In this document: positions 25,801-35,800 of the stretch, one piece after another
How positions within the stretch are numbered: position 1 is the first letter of the stretch
Layout of the letters: every line of letters starts with the position of its first letter
Assembly (NCBI GenBank): GCA_021014325.1
Contig: CM037469.1
Span: 14,326,663-14,390,662, forward strand
DNA length: 64,000 bases
Direction of reading: 5' to 3'
Origin: Plazaster borealis
Taxonomy: Eukaryota > Echinodermata > Asteroidea > Forcipulatida > Labidiasteridae
The notes under the pieces: model-generated
The model's database searches: none
What the model saw: only the letters and a program-made list of their open reading frames with translations
Told to the model about the DNA's origin: nothing
Translations under genes and position numbers: made by a program

Positions 25801-26892
25801 GTATGGACGCGTTTATTTTAAGCAGGGGTAAGAGTCATCGATAACAAGGAAGTCTGAAACTGGTATATCATATCTAAGGAGGTACATTGAAATGATGGCA
25901 CTTCTAGCGTCTGATAACCCGTGGAGTTATAGATTCACAAGAAGCTTTTGGGAACAGTATCCTCAGTGCTAGAGAAGTAGATTAAAGAGCCCAACTTTAC
26001 AGCATTTGTTGTGTACAAGGCAGACCTGAAGGGGACTCAGGTTGGCCAAGTGGTTTCTCTCCCTTCTTTTCACCTCTGTTGACCCCGGTTCGAATCCCAC
26101 CTCAGACTAGAGCCTTGCATATGAATTGGGTTTTTAGTCCGTACTTGATTGCGTGGGTTTTCCCCCATTGTGGTTGTCCTCCCTTATTTTTGATGTAACT
26201 CTCTGTAAACTAAATATATTTTTAGACTTGTTTGTTTGGTAATTTTAAAAACTGAAATGAATGAATGAATTAGTCTAAAACTGAGCATTTCTTCTCGTTT
26301 CCCATTTAATCTGTTATTGGTGCTAATTGTGCTGTTGGTTGTGTTATCAAATAAATAAATAAATAAATAAAACAAAGTTTGAATTCAGGTAAAAGTCTGA
26401 AAAATCCCATCCCCGATTACGTAGTGTCCGTTTGACACGACCAGAGCTGAGAGAGTTGCGACATAGAGGGACCAGTTTTCTTTGGTCGCGTGGTTGCTGG
26501 ACGCCATTTTAGGTCCAAATGCAGCACAACCCAATAGTCTGGCACCCTGTGTTCGCCCATGCGGGTTTTTTTTTGACACAAAATGGCTTCTAATCGCAAG
26601 TTGTTGCAACTCTCTCAATATACGGCTCTGGACACGACGTAACCCATAAACTCTGATATGTCTTTCCCCCAATTAGAATGCGAAAGCGACCACAGCACCT
26701 CCCACCCAACCGAAAATTGGCAACAGAGCCCCAGCTTATAGCGAAGACTGGCCCGTCATCTTCAATATCATCTTATGGATGGCGATCTTCTTGTCGTTGG
26801 CTGTTTACGTTGTCGCTTACGGATTAGGAACTCTAGACCCTGGAGATACTATCATTTACAGGATGACAAGTCAACGGATGAAAATCGATTAG
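10888..26892 (+). CDS. ATP6AP2: ATP6AP2, prorenin receptor / V-ATPase accessory protein 2
   Basis: Type I membrane protein that assists V-ATPase assembly and acts as a (pro)renin receptor and Wnt co-factor in vertebrates. Eight coding exons: 10888-10948, 16767-16897, 18064-18201, 19473-19547, 20248-20439, 21250-21399, 25350-25454, 26677-26892. All have GT/AG borders and closing phases, giving 355 residues (human 350). Residues 1-20 form a hydrophobic signal peptide. The lumenal domain carries the family signatures DLNWAGLSIGDLFHRP (from residue 65) and LSLLSELQILREI (near 185). RHGR at 277-280 sits where the human furin-type site lies. The transmembrane helix is about 310-334, followed by a short cytosolic tail with the conserved IIYRMTSQRMKID end. 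The start ATG has a YY1-like context, and an E-box lies just upstream. Introns are large (the first is 5.8 kb) and full of MITEs and SINEs. Identification is firm. Confidence 0.96.
11541..11900. mobile_element. GGCCTG-bounded dispersed repeat (intron 1)
   Basis: Contains TTGCCTCCAACGCCCCTT, GAACGTTCCAATAGAAATTG and the inverted GGGCACTTCCATTGGAAAAT block. Related sequence recurs at 12775-12915, 41843-42006, 58430-59160 and 59985-60120. No ORF with homology. Confidence 0.55.
12618..12752. mobile_element. Short palindromic MITE (intron 1)
   Basis: GATTTCACGAAACTTTACGC at the left pairs with GCGTAAAGTTTCATGAAATC at the right; the ATCCACTTGTGCA / GCGCAAGTGGA blocks also pair. The loop is near 12680. 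Confidence 0.7.
13235..13830. repeat. Diverged tandem repeat in ATP6AP2 intron 1
   Basis: The string TGTACCCCCAAACCACCCAC, then AGCATAATGCCAGG and TAGTGTTCCTATAGAATGGAG, recurs about three to four times in the same order. A separate GGACACCC-rich segment interrupts it near 13580-13740. Confidence 0.6.
14026..14250. mobile_element. TA-flanked palindromic MITE, copy 3
   Basis: CACTGCAAAAACTGGGGTG at the left; the right end has lost its last bases after ACACCCTAGTTTTTG. Internal inverted blocks match the other copies. Confidence 0.8.
15017..15300 (+). mobile_element. tRNA-derived SINE (B box GGTTCAAATC)
   Basis: Head with TGGTGTAGTGG and CCCCGGTTCAAATCACACC (A- and B-box like), followed by the body ATTGGGTTTTCAGTCCCTAAC and TTTTCCTCCCACATCTAAAA. 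That body is shared with SINE copies at 26034 and 42499. Confidence 0.6.
15456..15836 (+). mobile_element. TTAA-type MITE family 1, copy 2
   Basis: TTAA on both sides; termini TTAAAGGCACGG..ACACGTTTGGTAATT and ACCAAACGTGTACGATACCTTTAA. The internal hairpin ACTTCTTGCAAGAAGT is present. Confidence 0.88.
16959..17192. mobile_element. TA-flanked palindromic MITE, copy 4
   Basis: Inserted in ATP6AP2 intron 2, only about 60 bp after exon 2. TA precedes CACTACAAAAAACTGGGG and follows TTTTTGCAGTG. Confidence 0.85.
17496..17838 (+). mobile_element. tRNA-Leu-derived SINE, full-length copy
   Basis: The head GTGGCCGAGCGGTCAAGCGC then ACTGGACTCAAGCTCTGG matches a type II tRNA-Leu with a CAA anticodon in a paired stem. 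It is followed by a long variable arm and the B box GGGTTCCAGTC. The body ends in GATAAAGCGCTATATAAAAA. Other copies lie at 40985, 46560, 49372, 50712 and 63384. Confidence 0.8.
18535..18899. mobile_element. TTAA-type MITE family 4
   Basis: Terminal inverted repeats TTAAAGGTAGGGTCAtAGATTG and CAATCTGTGACCCTACCTTAA with TTAA at both borders. Inside, CACTTGGTGAGAAGCACTGC resembles family 2. Confidence 0.75.
20622..21012 (+). mobile_element. TTAA-type MITE family 3, copy 2
   Basis: Begins TTAAAGGTATTGTACGGGAT and ends ATCCCGTATCATACCTTTAA, a clean inverted pair with TTAA borders. It lies in ATP6AP2 intron 5. Confidence 0.85.
21706..22000. mobile_element. Pogo/Tigger-like MITE with reiterated terminus
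   Basis: Left end CAGTCAACCCTCGTTATAAA follows TA; right end GTAAAGAGAGTCGGCTG. The left terminus is repeated near 21767 and 21814. TIRs of this form (CAGTCGACTCTCGTTAT) are typical of pogo/Tigger elements. Related copy at 25534-25730. Confidence 0.7.
22560..22840 (-). pseudogene. Coding-like fragment (DIVQGLS motif), unidentified
   Basis: On the - strand the frame reads DIVQGLSLEEISIDIGTLPA and on to DSNKGWIENDVVNRF. A second diverged copy of the same reading frame lies at about 22420-22560 (DIVQGLSYEEEMSQENGAMP, then a stop). Conservation between the copies at the protein level suggests a former coding sequence, perhaps from a transposon. The family is unknown. Confidence 0.3.
22857..23200 (-). 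mobile_element. Diverged relative of TTAA-type MITE family 2
   Basis: Shares GGAGCGGTTATGTCC, GTTTTTGAGATATCGCCG and GTTTCTCAGATTGAA with 54288-54662 and, inverted, with family 2. Termini are decayed. Confidence 0.6.
23769..24163 (+). mobile_element. TTAA-type MITE family 2, copy 2
   Basis: TTAAAGGGTCTGTATAG at the left and GTATACAATCCCTTTAA at the right. Its right TTAA (24160-24163) is also the left TTAA of the next element. The 148-codon frame across it is not a gene. Confidence 0.85.
24160..24534 (-). mobile_element. TTAA-type MITE family 1, copy 3
   Basis: TTAAAGGTATCGCACACGTT to AACGTGTTCAGTGCCTTTAA; abuts the family 2 copy through one shared TTAA. Confidence 0.88.
25534..25730. mobile_element. 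Pogo/Tigger-like MITE, copy 2
   Basis: CAGTCAGCTCTCCTTTCAAA at the left and AACGAGAGTCGACTG at the right. The shared interior GTTATAAAGAGGTAATTTGG also occurs in 21706-22000. It lies 79 bp after ATP6AP2 exon 7. Confidence 0.7.
26034..26380 (+). mobile_element. tRNA-derived SINE with (AAAT)n tail
   Basis: A-box like TTGGCCAAGTGGTT and B-box like GGTTCGAATCCCACCTCAG, then the ATTGGGTTTTTAGTCC body, ending in an AAATAAATAAATAAAT tail. Located in ATP6AP2 intron 7. Confidence 0.7.
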
Positions 26893-27049
26893 GGCGATAT
26901 CGGATTAGATTAACTTAATCTCTGTTGTTTTCGTTTTATTCCAGTTTAATGCGGTATAAACATTCCTACTTTTTTTTTTTTTTTTTTTTTTTAAATAGGG
27001 TATTGGTATTTGTCAATGTAAATGCTGATTTATTATAGGCCAAATTGTC

Positions 27050-27066
27050 AATAAAGACACAATAAA
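27050..27066 (+). terminator. ATP6AP2 poly(A) signals
   Basis: Two AATAAA hexamers (27050-27055 and 27061-27066) lie about 160-170 bp after the ATP6AP2 stop, just beyond a long T run. Either could direct cleavage. Confidence 0.5.
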
Positions 27067-28179
27067 AGTCACCTGCGGAAGTTTCAGATGTATTTTGTGT
27101 CTACTTGTTGAGAAAACAGTAAAAACTGTCAAGGTAGTTTCATCAGAACGTCGAGCAACCACGTTAAGTGAAGTGACGCGGGTACCAACCGCAGCATTCA
27201 CAAACGAACACCAAGGCGTGGCGTGAGATTTGGAGATTCAAATTTTTCGACACACTTTTATTGATTTCTAATCAACGGGGGCATCTCAGACGAAATAATT
27301 TCGCAAGATGCTTACCATCTTTATAACAAGGAGGCTTTCAGATAGAAATTTCACAATTTGTTTCGGGTCATATCCAAAGTATTGTCCCATTACAAGTGAA
27401 AGTAGTTGTTACTGATAAAATATCAGGTACCACTGTAAACAATTTCCAGTACTTCATCTGTAGATCTTGTTGTTCGTGAAAACTTTATTTCAAACGGCTT
27501 TGAATCATTGTTAGGAATATTAACAAATTAATCCCGATAATTTTCTCCGTTTGGATTTTCTTTATGCAAACTAACAATTATGTTTATTTGTTTACGCTTG
27601 CGGGTTGGATGGATTTTTAAACAAATCGAAAATGAGAATTAAATACCTTTTTCTTTCTCCAAAACGCACTTCAAGTGATGAATTTAGATTATTTTATTTC
27701 TGAATATTTACCTTTTTTTTTAAACTTCATTTTCCTCCCTTTAAAATATTGTTTCAAGTTGTCATTGTTGTTTCAAATCATGATCAATACAATGATAACA
27801 AATGTTAACGTTTTGGTCAAGTGTGTAAGTGTGTAATTATTTTGTGGACAAAATTGTAGTTTATATTCCTTGTTAAATAAGAGATGCAACTCGCTATGTG
27901 TGTTTGTTTGATGGATGGAAAAGTTAGATATATAGTACTCGAAAGTCTATAAAGACTATATTAAAAATGCATGGCCCGATTTTCGCCGAAATAATTTGTT
28001 CTCTCAAATTTTCTCTCCCTGACGAATTTTGAAAGATGATGCCGTTCAAAACGAAAAACATACACGAACTTTCGCATATGCCACGAACAATGCACAAGAT
28101 GCATGTAACATGCAAGATTGTACAAGGCTGATGGACGCGAGCCGATAATAAATTAGTTTAGTTTTTACTTAACTACCAC
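27067..28179. other. Intergenic stretch, nothing recognisable
   Basis: AT-rich sequence between the ATP6AP2 3' end and the first intergenic MITE. No frame with homology and no RNA gene were seen. Confidence 0.5.
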
Positions 28180-28550
28180 TTAAAGGCATTGCACACGTTT
28201 GGTAATTGTCAAAGACCAGTGTTCTCATTTGGTGTATCCCAACATTTGCATAAAATAACAAGCCTGTGAAAATTTGGGCTCAATTGGTCATCGAAGTTGC
28301 AAGAAAATGATGAAAGAAAAAACACCCTTGTTGTACAAATTTGTGTACTTTCAGATGGGAATAAAAACTTCTTGCAAGAAGTTTTTATTATTTTAGTGAG
28401 AAATTACCTCTTTCTCAAAAACTTGTACTTCAGAGGGAGTCGTTTCTCACAATTTTTTATAATATCAACAGCTCTCCGTTGCTTGTTACCAAGTACGTTT
28501 TTATGCTAATATATATTTTGAGTAATTACCAAACGTGTACGATGCCTTGG
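28180..28550 (+). mobile_element. TTAA-type MITE family 1, copy 4
   Basis: Left TTAAAGGCATTGCACACG; right ACGTGTACGATGCCTTGG, where the final TTAA has mutated. Confidence 0.85.
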
Positions 28551-29060
28551 AAGCATTGGCGGATTTTTTCGTGCAATACCTTAAATGAAAGCTTTTTTTC
28601 CTATTTCAAATCTATACAAAATAGCTATTTAAAATTTAAATATAAATTTGAGGGTCAGTTCGGCCGAAAATCGGACCTAGCATCTTTAGTCTCAATTTTG
28701 ATATTTATTAGCGTGTACAAGAAAAACTATAGCATATGTTGTGATATACGTACCACATGTAATGCGGTATATTTAATTCGCCTCTACTTACTAGCGCAAA
28801 TAATGAGCTCCATGGTTGTGGTAAAGTTAGAAAAAGGAAAACAAAATTAATTGTTCTCAGTAGGTCTATCCTCAAACCGAGGGGGAAGAAATCTCGCACT
28901 CTCCTGCTGTTTCTACACAAATGAGAAAACATCATTTCGATATGTTTTTGTTGTTGTTTTGGGCGGGTGTTGGATAATTACATAATAGAGTTTGGTGAAA
29001 TAAACATGATGTTAGCCAAGCCAAGTATCCGAGGTTGTGTACACCAAACTATTGCCTACG

Positions 29061-29447
29061 TTAAAGGTATTATACAGGATTGATAAGGATAACAAACCTC
29101 AGTGTTTAATTTTAGTCTGAAAGGTTACTGATTATGAAGTTCATACTAGAACAATTTTCTGGGTAATATTTCTCTCTAAAATAAAGTCATATTCAAGAAA
29201 ACTGTATCTGAAAACCTTTTAAAAAAACGCAGCAGCTGGTATCAGTTGTTACAACCAAGATTAAGGACAATGTGTTTACATGCTGAAAATTGTGCATGGT
29301 TTTTCACTACTCTCTCCTCACTCGCACAACGGATAAAACCCACATTTCCACAGGTTTGTTATTTCATGTATTTCGTTGATCACACGAAACATGAACGCTG
29401 TCTGCGACTATTTCGTCAGCTCTACCAATCCTGTATAATACCTTTAA
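29061..29447 (-). mobile_element. TTAA-type MITE family 3, copy 3
   Basis: TTAAAGGTATTATACAGGAT to ATCCTGTATAATACCTTTAA, a perfect inverted pair with TTAA borders. Reverse orientation to 20622-21012. Confidence 0.87.
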
Positions 29448-30445
29448 TCATGCTTTAATATAAACGCCAAAGAAAAGTAACCGTATGATTGTTCATACTC
29501 GCAACCCGAGATAACTATCGGACAATGGATACAGACGGTGCCCCAGCGGAACCAATAGACGCCTTATCATGTATGATATGGTCACTGTTTACTGACATGT
29601 AATTTTAGTCTACTGGTTTGCTACGGTGACTGCGAGTGGACGTCTATCACTCTCATTGCAGTCGTTGGGCAAAATTTCCCATGGGATTGTGAATTTATAT
29701 ATTTGTTGAACTCCTATTACACTGATGGCACAGGCCCTACTGTTTGTCATCTTACACGCATCTTTGGCTGGACCGAGTTTTATTGTGGCTGACACGTTCC
29801 ACGCAGCAATTAATTTGTGTTCGGATGCCGAGCAAATTAATTTCAGTAAAACATGTGTTAGGGTTATTCGACTGTCATGTAATAGCTTCTGACTGACGTA
29901 ACTGTTGATCACCGTGAACTGTAGAAAAACATAATTAAAAAATACCCCCCCCCCTTAACCCCCACCATGGTAAAAATATCTTGTTCTACTGTTGTAGGAA
30001 TTCATGTTCAATAAATACAAATGGTTGGGATTGCATTCATTAATCTATAATATATATCTCGGTAAATGTGTATTTAAAACACTTGATGTAATTGTTATAG
30101 ATGGTAAATTTTGTATAAATAAATGTTTATAATTGAGAAAAGTGACTTTTCTGGGTGATTTTGAATCTTTAAAAGGAGTTTTTTTTATAACTTCAAACAA
30201 TGGAAAAAAAGAACAAAGCTAAAGATTTTCAGAATCTTAATTCTCAAATATTTTTACCCAAAGAGAGTGAGACAATGGTCATAACAAATCATAAGGGGCA
30301 TCAACAGACTAGGTAATCATAACGAATCAACACAAAACAAGTATATTTCTAACTAAATAATTTATGTTTAAAACATTTTTTCAAAAGTATCTTTCAAACA
30401 TCTTACACATTCAATATGTTTCTTTTTATATAGTTATTACATTTA
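29448..30445. other. Intergenic stretch with one unassigned open frame
   Basis: A 100-codon - strand frame (29912-29610) shows no recognisable domain. The rest is AT-rich with no detected structure. Confidence 0.4.
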
Positions 30446-30832
30446 GAGGCAGGGTATATTTTTGGTAATTGTCAAAGACCAGGATCCTCACTATGTGTAT
30501 CCCAACAAATGCATAAAATAACAAACCTGTGAAAATTTGGGCTCATTATTAGTCATCAAAGTTGCAAGGAAATAATGAAAGAAAAAAACCACCCTTGTTG
30601 CATAGAATTGTGTGTTTTCAGATGCCTGAGAAAGGCCTCATGCCTGGAGCCTTTCTCAGACTCAAACTTGTTGGTAAAAAATTAGCTCTTTCTCTAAAAC
30701 TACATTACTTCAAAGGGGGTCGTTACTAACAATGTTTTTTAATATCAACAGCTCTCCAGTGCTCTTTACCAAGTAAGTTGTTAGGGTCATTAACTTGTGG
30801 AGTAATTACCAAAAGTACACCCTGCCTTTAAA
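30446..30832 (+). mobile_element. TTAA-type MITE family 1, copy 5 (diverged)
   Basis: AGGCAGGGTATATTTTTGGT at the left and GTACACCCTGCCTTTAA at the right. The interior matches family 1 with a variant hairpin near 30620-30665. Confidence 0.75.
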
Positions 30833-31158
30833 GGGTGTGTACAACATTGGTAAGTTTGAAAATATAAATGTTCACAGATCTGCACATAACTTACATGGTA
30901 TAAAGGTGGTCATGGTGGAAAACTTTCCTTGAATTAGTTTTGCTTGAAATGCTACAGTTTTTAGGAAAAGAGATAAACAATAATTCTTGATCCCATGTTT
31001 GAAAACAGTGAAAACATATAATGGGGTTTTTCACTGTTTCTCATGACTCCGAAGACCGATTAAGCTTAAACTTTCACAGGTTTGTTATTTCATGTATATG
31101 TTTGGTCACATCAATTGTGGATACTGGTCTGTGACAATTACCAATATTGTACATTTGC
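30829..31158. mobile_element. TTAA-type MITE family 5
   Basis: Starts TTAAAGGGTGTGTACAACAT at the TTAA shared with the previous element and ends near ACCAATATTGTACATTTG. The right TTAA has decayed. Confidence 0.6.
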
Positions 31159-31360
31159 TTCAACAGAAACTTAGTTTCTTATAACTGAGAGATAACAAGT
31201 AGGTTCAAATCTCGCTCCAGTCAATCTGTCTTTGTTCAACCTCAAATTATTCATTTAAAATTTGACCCAGTCAGTTTCCCTTGTGGTTTATTACTTGATG
31301 TTTGAAATAAAAAGTTGCATCCCCTTAAGGTGATCCCTCTCCTGCCCCTATCCCCAGATG

Positions 31361-31521
31361 GGTGACTGCTCTATATTCCGACTCCCCTATATTCCGACAC
31401 CCCTATGTTCCGACAACCCCCTCATGATTTACACAGGGTTAGGGTTAGGGTTAGGGTTAGGGTTAGGAAAATACACCAGGGTTGTCGGAACATAGGGGTG
31501 TCGGAACATAGGGGTGTAGCC
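31361..31521. mobile_element. Palindromic insertion carrying a TTAGGG telomere-type array
   Basis: Arms of CCCCTATRTTCCGAC repeats pair with GTCGGAACATAGGGG repeats. The spacer holds about five TTAGGG copies (31438-31466). CCCCAGATG occurs on both sides (31352-31360 and 31522-31530), consistent with a 9-bp target duplication. Confidence 0.6.
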
Positions 31522-31534
31522 CCCCAGATGTATC

Positions 31535-31906
31535 TTAAAGGCACTGAATACGTTTGGTAATTGTCAAAGACCAGTGTTCTCACTTGGTGTATCCCAACAT
31601 ATGCATAAAATAACAAGCCTGTGAAAATTTGGGCTCAATTGGTCATCTAAGTTGCAAGAAAAGGATGAAGAAAAAAAACACCCTTGTACAAATTTGTGTG
31701 TTTTCAGATAGGAATAAACACTTCTTACAAGAAGTTTTTATTATTTTTGTGAGAAATTACCCCTTTCTCAAAAACTACGTTACTTCAGAGGGAGTCATTT
31801 CCTACAATGTTTTATACTATCAACAGCTCTCCGTTGCTTGTTACCAAGTAAGTTTTTATGCTAATATTTGTTTTGAGTCACTACCAAACATGTACAATAC
31901 CTTTAA
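31535..31906 (+). mobile_element. TTAA-type MITE family 1, copy 6
   Basis: TTAAAGGCACTGAATACGTT to ACATGTACAATACCTTTAA; TTAA at both borders. It sits within a broken SINE body (compare 41185-41250). Confidence 0.88.
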
Positions 31907-32384
31907 ACTTGGGTGTGATCTTATAACTGATCAGCAATAGAAATGTCACAAAATATACCACTTGAATATTACGCAGGCATGATATTTTGTCCCAGAAAAA
32001 AAAAGTAGAAAGATTTTGTCGAGTACAAGGTCTGACTTGCAAAATGTGGGCTTCAATTCACTTTTCAGGTGATTTAATCATATTTTTTCTCATTTTTCCA
32101 TGAGCATATTTCAGAAATCAGACAAAAGTAGAAGAATATGATGCCTGGTTACGGTGCCATGATAGTCAGAGAAATTACTGAATTCTGCCCCGCTACAAAT
32201 TTTTCTTTCAAAATTCAAGAAGAAAGGACAGAAATTTTCTGAAGCTCTATGTTCACCTGAATAAATAAGAACCCCACCACCCCACCCCAGCCCACCCTCA
32301 AATCCATAGTTACATTATGTACAGTTCCGTCTTTGCACTTCTTTCTTTCTTTTATGCGAAGTTAAATAGTAAAAGATAACAGTT

Positions 32385-32580
32385 CAAGGTCAACATAACC
32401 TGGAATTGATGATTTACAAAATGTCTGGCTTCTGACTGGCACCCCCGAACAAAGATATTGACAAAATAGGGAGACCACCAACATAGGGCTCGGTGGCTCA
32501 GTTGGTAGAGCGTCGGCACGTTAATCCGGAGGTCGCAGGTTCAAGTCCCGCTCTAGTCTTTGTTCAACCCAGGTTTATAA
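32385..32580 (+). mobile_element. tRNA-derived SINE, GTTAATCC class
   Basis: GGCTCAGTTGGTAGAGCGTC and GGTCGCAGGTTCAAGTCCCG form A and B boxes. The acceptor stem does not pair well and SINE body sequence flanks it (GGGAGACCACCAACAT, TTTGTTCAACCCA), so it is not a functional tRNA. Related copies: 34740, 34905, 41185 and 43083. Confidence 0.75.
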
Positions 32581-32845
32581 AACTGCAAGAGTCAACACTG
32601 ATTGATAAAATAGTTGATATCTATGTTTCATGTACACTTCTTATGGATCCAATGATATGAACAAATCGATCGGGAATGGTCCCTCTTGTCTCTCCATATC
32701 TGCAAGTTAAAATGACAAAACAAATATTTTCCGGGTTTAGGCGATGGACTATCCTCAATCAATCAGATACATTCAACCTATGATAAGTTATTGTTTGAAC
32801 TCTGATAGGGTTGGTATATCTCGGTCAATGGGAAGGAATGGACTG

Positions 32846-32882
32846 CTATTTTGGTTCGCACAATCCTTCAAACTCAGTCATA
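32846..32882 (-). CDS. COG7: Tentative last exon of COG7
   Basis: After a TTGTCCACAG acceptor the frame continues in phase as (H)[11 protein letters not shown] and stops at TAG. EF..L.EP weakly resembles the vertebrate region EDYRQVSKGLP. The following conserved RRLA segment is missing. The alternative is that translation ends at the TGA inside the exon 23 donor sequence (LSQ, stop at 33384-33380). Confidence 0.4.
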
Positions 32883-35800
32883 CTGTGGACAACAAAGGGC
32901 TTGCTGTGACTATGTTTAACTAAAAGTTTTCTTTAAATCTGTTAAGACACAAAGTTGCTACCAATGCTTATCTTTACTGCGTCCCAGAATACTCAATCAT
33001 GTTAATACTCAACACTCAATACTCAATACTCAATACTCAATAAGCAAAACCTGATACCCAATACTCAAAACCCAATACCCAATACTAAATACCCAATACT
33101 CAATATGAAATACCAAATACTCAATACTCAATAGTCAAAACCAATACTCATTATTCAATACCCAATACTAAAAACCCAGTATCTAATACTCAATAACAAA
33201 TACACAACACTCAATAACCAGGACTCAATACTCACTACTCACTGTGAGAGTGGTAACTTCAACAGTGTCTCAATGTTCCTCAGTGACTCAATACTTAAAA
33301 CCCACTATCCAATACTCAATACCAAATACCAAATAACCAATACTCAATACTCAACATTCAATACTCAATATTCAATACTCACTGTGAGAGTGGTAACTTC
33401 AACAGTGTCTCAATGTTCCTCAGTGACTCAGAAGCATGGATAGCCAGAGCATCCAAAACGTTACAGAGATAATCTGAAATCAAACAGAAACTTCTAGCAT
33501 TGATTTCAATAAGAATGTAACCACCTTGAACCTAGATTATAAGAAAACGGGAATCGCACACTGGCTTAAAACAATCTTTCTTCTTCTTCTCCTTTCTAAC
33601 CTATTTCACTCCACTGTGGGAGGAAAGCCTCTTCACCAATTCTCCATTTCACTTCATTTCCAAAGTACCACCGTCACATGTACTATCTGCAACTGATATC
33701 CTGCTTATGTTTGCTTAGCAGAAGGTTGCCAAGCATGTAATCCAGCTTTAGCAACTCTATGAGATTTGGTCCTGGGCAAAATTTCATAGAGCTGCTTAAG
33801 CACAAAAAGTAGCTAAGCACATAAAAAGTATGCTTAGCAGAAAACGGTTACCAGCCAAATTTCCATGTCACATGTACAATCTGTGACTGGTATCCTGCTT
33901 ATTTTTGCTTAGCAGAAAGTAGCTAAGCATAATGTTCTGCTTAAGCAGCTCTATGAAATTGGACCCTGCTTATAATTCTTTGTAACTTGAGATCTCTGGC
34001 GGCAGGTTACATTTGGTCTTTTTATTTTATTTGTCTGAGTCTCTAGGAATCTTACCAATATCAGTGGTTAGTTGTCGAGTAGCGTTGGGTGTCAGCTCAG
34101 TGATTTTCAAGATGGCTTCTACGTAGGTGTGCATGGTTCCCCTAGCAATGGCTCCTAACCAATAATCAGCGAGGTGTTCTGCCGTGGCTGAACCTGGGTT
34201 GCGATTTAAAGAAAAGAAGAAAAAAAAGTAACTTCTTAAAAGGTCTGTATACGTTTGGTAATGAGTCTGAAAATTAATGGCAATAAAAACTCACTTGGTA
34301 AGAAGTACAGCAGCTTTGGATAGTATAATGCATTTTGAGAAACTTTTCACTTCGAAGTACTGCTGTTATGGAAAAATATATCACTCTTTACCCCTAAAAA
34401 TTTGAATCTGAGAAGCGTTACTGCAGTAATGTTTCTCAGATTGTGTATTCCCATTGCAGATTATTCTTCCTGCGTGGACATAACCGCTCCAGATTTTCGG
34501 CAATATCTCAAAAACGCTACCACCTTTTGAAATGAAATTTTCAAGGCTAACAAACAAACATCGGGTTCCAATTACCAAACGTATACAATCCCTTTAAAAA
34601 GTAGGCTAGCTGACTGACACATCTGCTAGAAGTGAAGAGGTACACAAGTATGTTGACAATTATTCTTAAGGCCCATTTCAGTGGTGTAAAAGTGTTATAA
34701 ATCCTGAAACAATATTTTAAAAAAACCTTGAACTTCCACGGATATAAAAAACTTTTGTGTTGAACAAAGACAAATTTACTAGAGCGGGAATTGAACATGT
34801 GACCTCCGGATTAATGTGCAAGCGCTCTACCAACTGTGCTATCTAGACTTTTTTTAACTTCAAATGTAATAAGCCACCAGGGAAACCGACTGGGTAACTT
34901 TAAAATAATTTTGGATTGAACAAAGAAAAATTAACTAGAGCAGGACTTAAACCTGCGGCCTCTGGATTAACATGCTGGTGCTCTACCAACTGAGCTATCT
35001 AGCCCTAGTGTTGGCGGTCTCCCTATTTTGTCAATATCTTTGTTATGGGGTGCTAGTCAGAAGCCATTCAACTTGTAACTGCTGTATAGCCAGGGATCAC
35101 ACCCAAGTTTAAAATCCCACTTGTATCGTAGACTACTGTGGATGAATTTGATTTTTTTTTCTTTACCTGCTTCTGGAGGGTAAGGAAGCTTGCCTGTCTC
35201 CAACGCCTTCTCAAGACTTGGATTCTCCTGAGAAGTGAATGGTTCTAGTTGCTGTGGTAAAGTCATTAGATACTGACCAATCTGAAATGTAACAGTGCGG
35301 GTGGGTAGTGTTATCATTCAAAGGTCAAAGGTCATCACTCTATAATTCATATATATTGAAGATTATATACATAATAAGTAGGGTAGATGGCCTTAGCTTT
35401 CGATCCAGACCGGACCTTCTTCAGAGGCATAAAACAACAAAACACATACAACACATATTTATAGAAAATTAAGAGAAAAGAGGGAAGGGGAGGAAGGGAA
35501 GGAGAAAGAAAGAAGGAAAATTAAAGCCAATCAAAGTTTCTATTTCAGAAACAATTGGTGGCTATGAACCAATAGGAGTAAGTAAAGTGAGGATAAGGAT
35601 GTATATAGTATGAAGGGATGATTACTGGGACCATAAGTAAAAAAATGTTAATTAAATAACAACAATGCAGGGAAACATGAAGAGGTAGGATAGGAGAGCA
35701 AGTTGCATCATGATGCAACTAACAATGGTCAATTAAAGAATGGCAAGATCAAAGGTAGGATGATATTAAAAATAGGTGTGAGGGACCTGTGGAAAAAAAG

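Noticed and set aside
29610..29912. 100-codon - strand frame as the missing COG7 C-terminus (ends RRPLAVTVANQ)
   Set aside because: RRPLAVTVA superficially resembles the PRRLATTVA tail, but no suitable acceptor in the right phase precedes it and the rest does not align. A cDNA could overturn this.
31438..31466. TTAGGG array as a chromosome end or assembly edge
   Set aside because: Only about five units, inside a palindromic insertion with a target duplication, and flanked by ordinary sequence on both sides.
32484..32560. Functional tRNA genes at 32484, 41325 and 43255
   Set aside because: Acceptor stems do not pair and each head is embedded in the same SINE body, so they are SINE heads.
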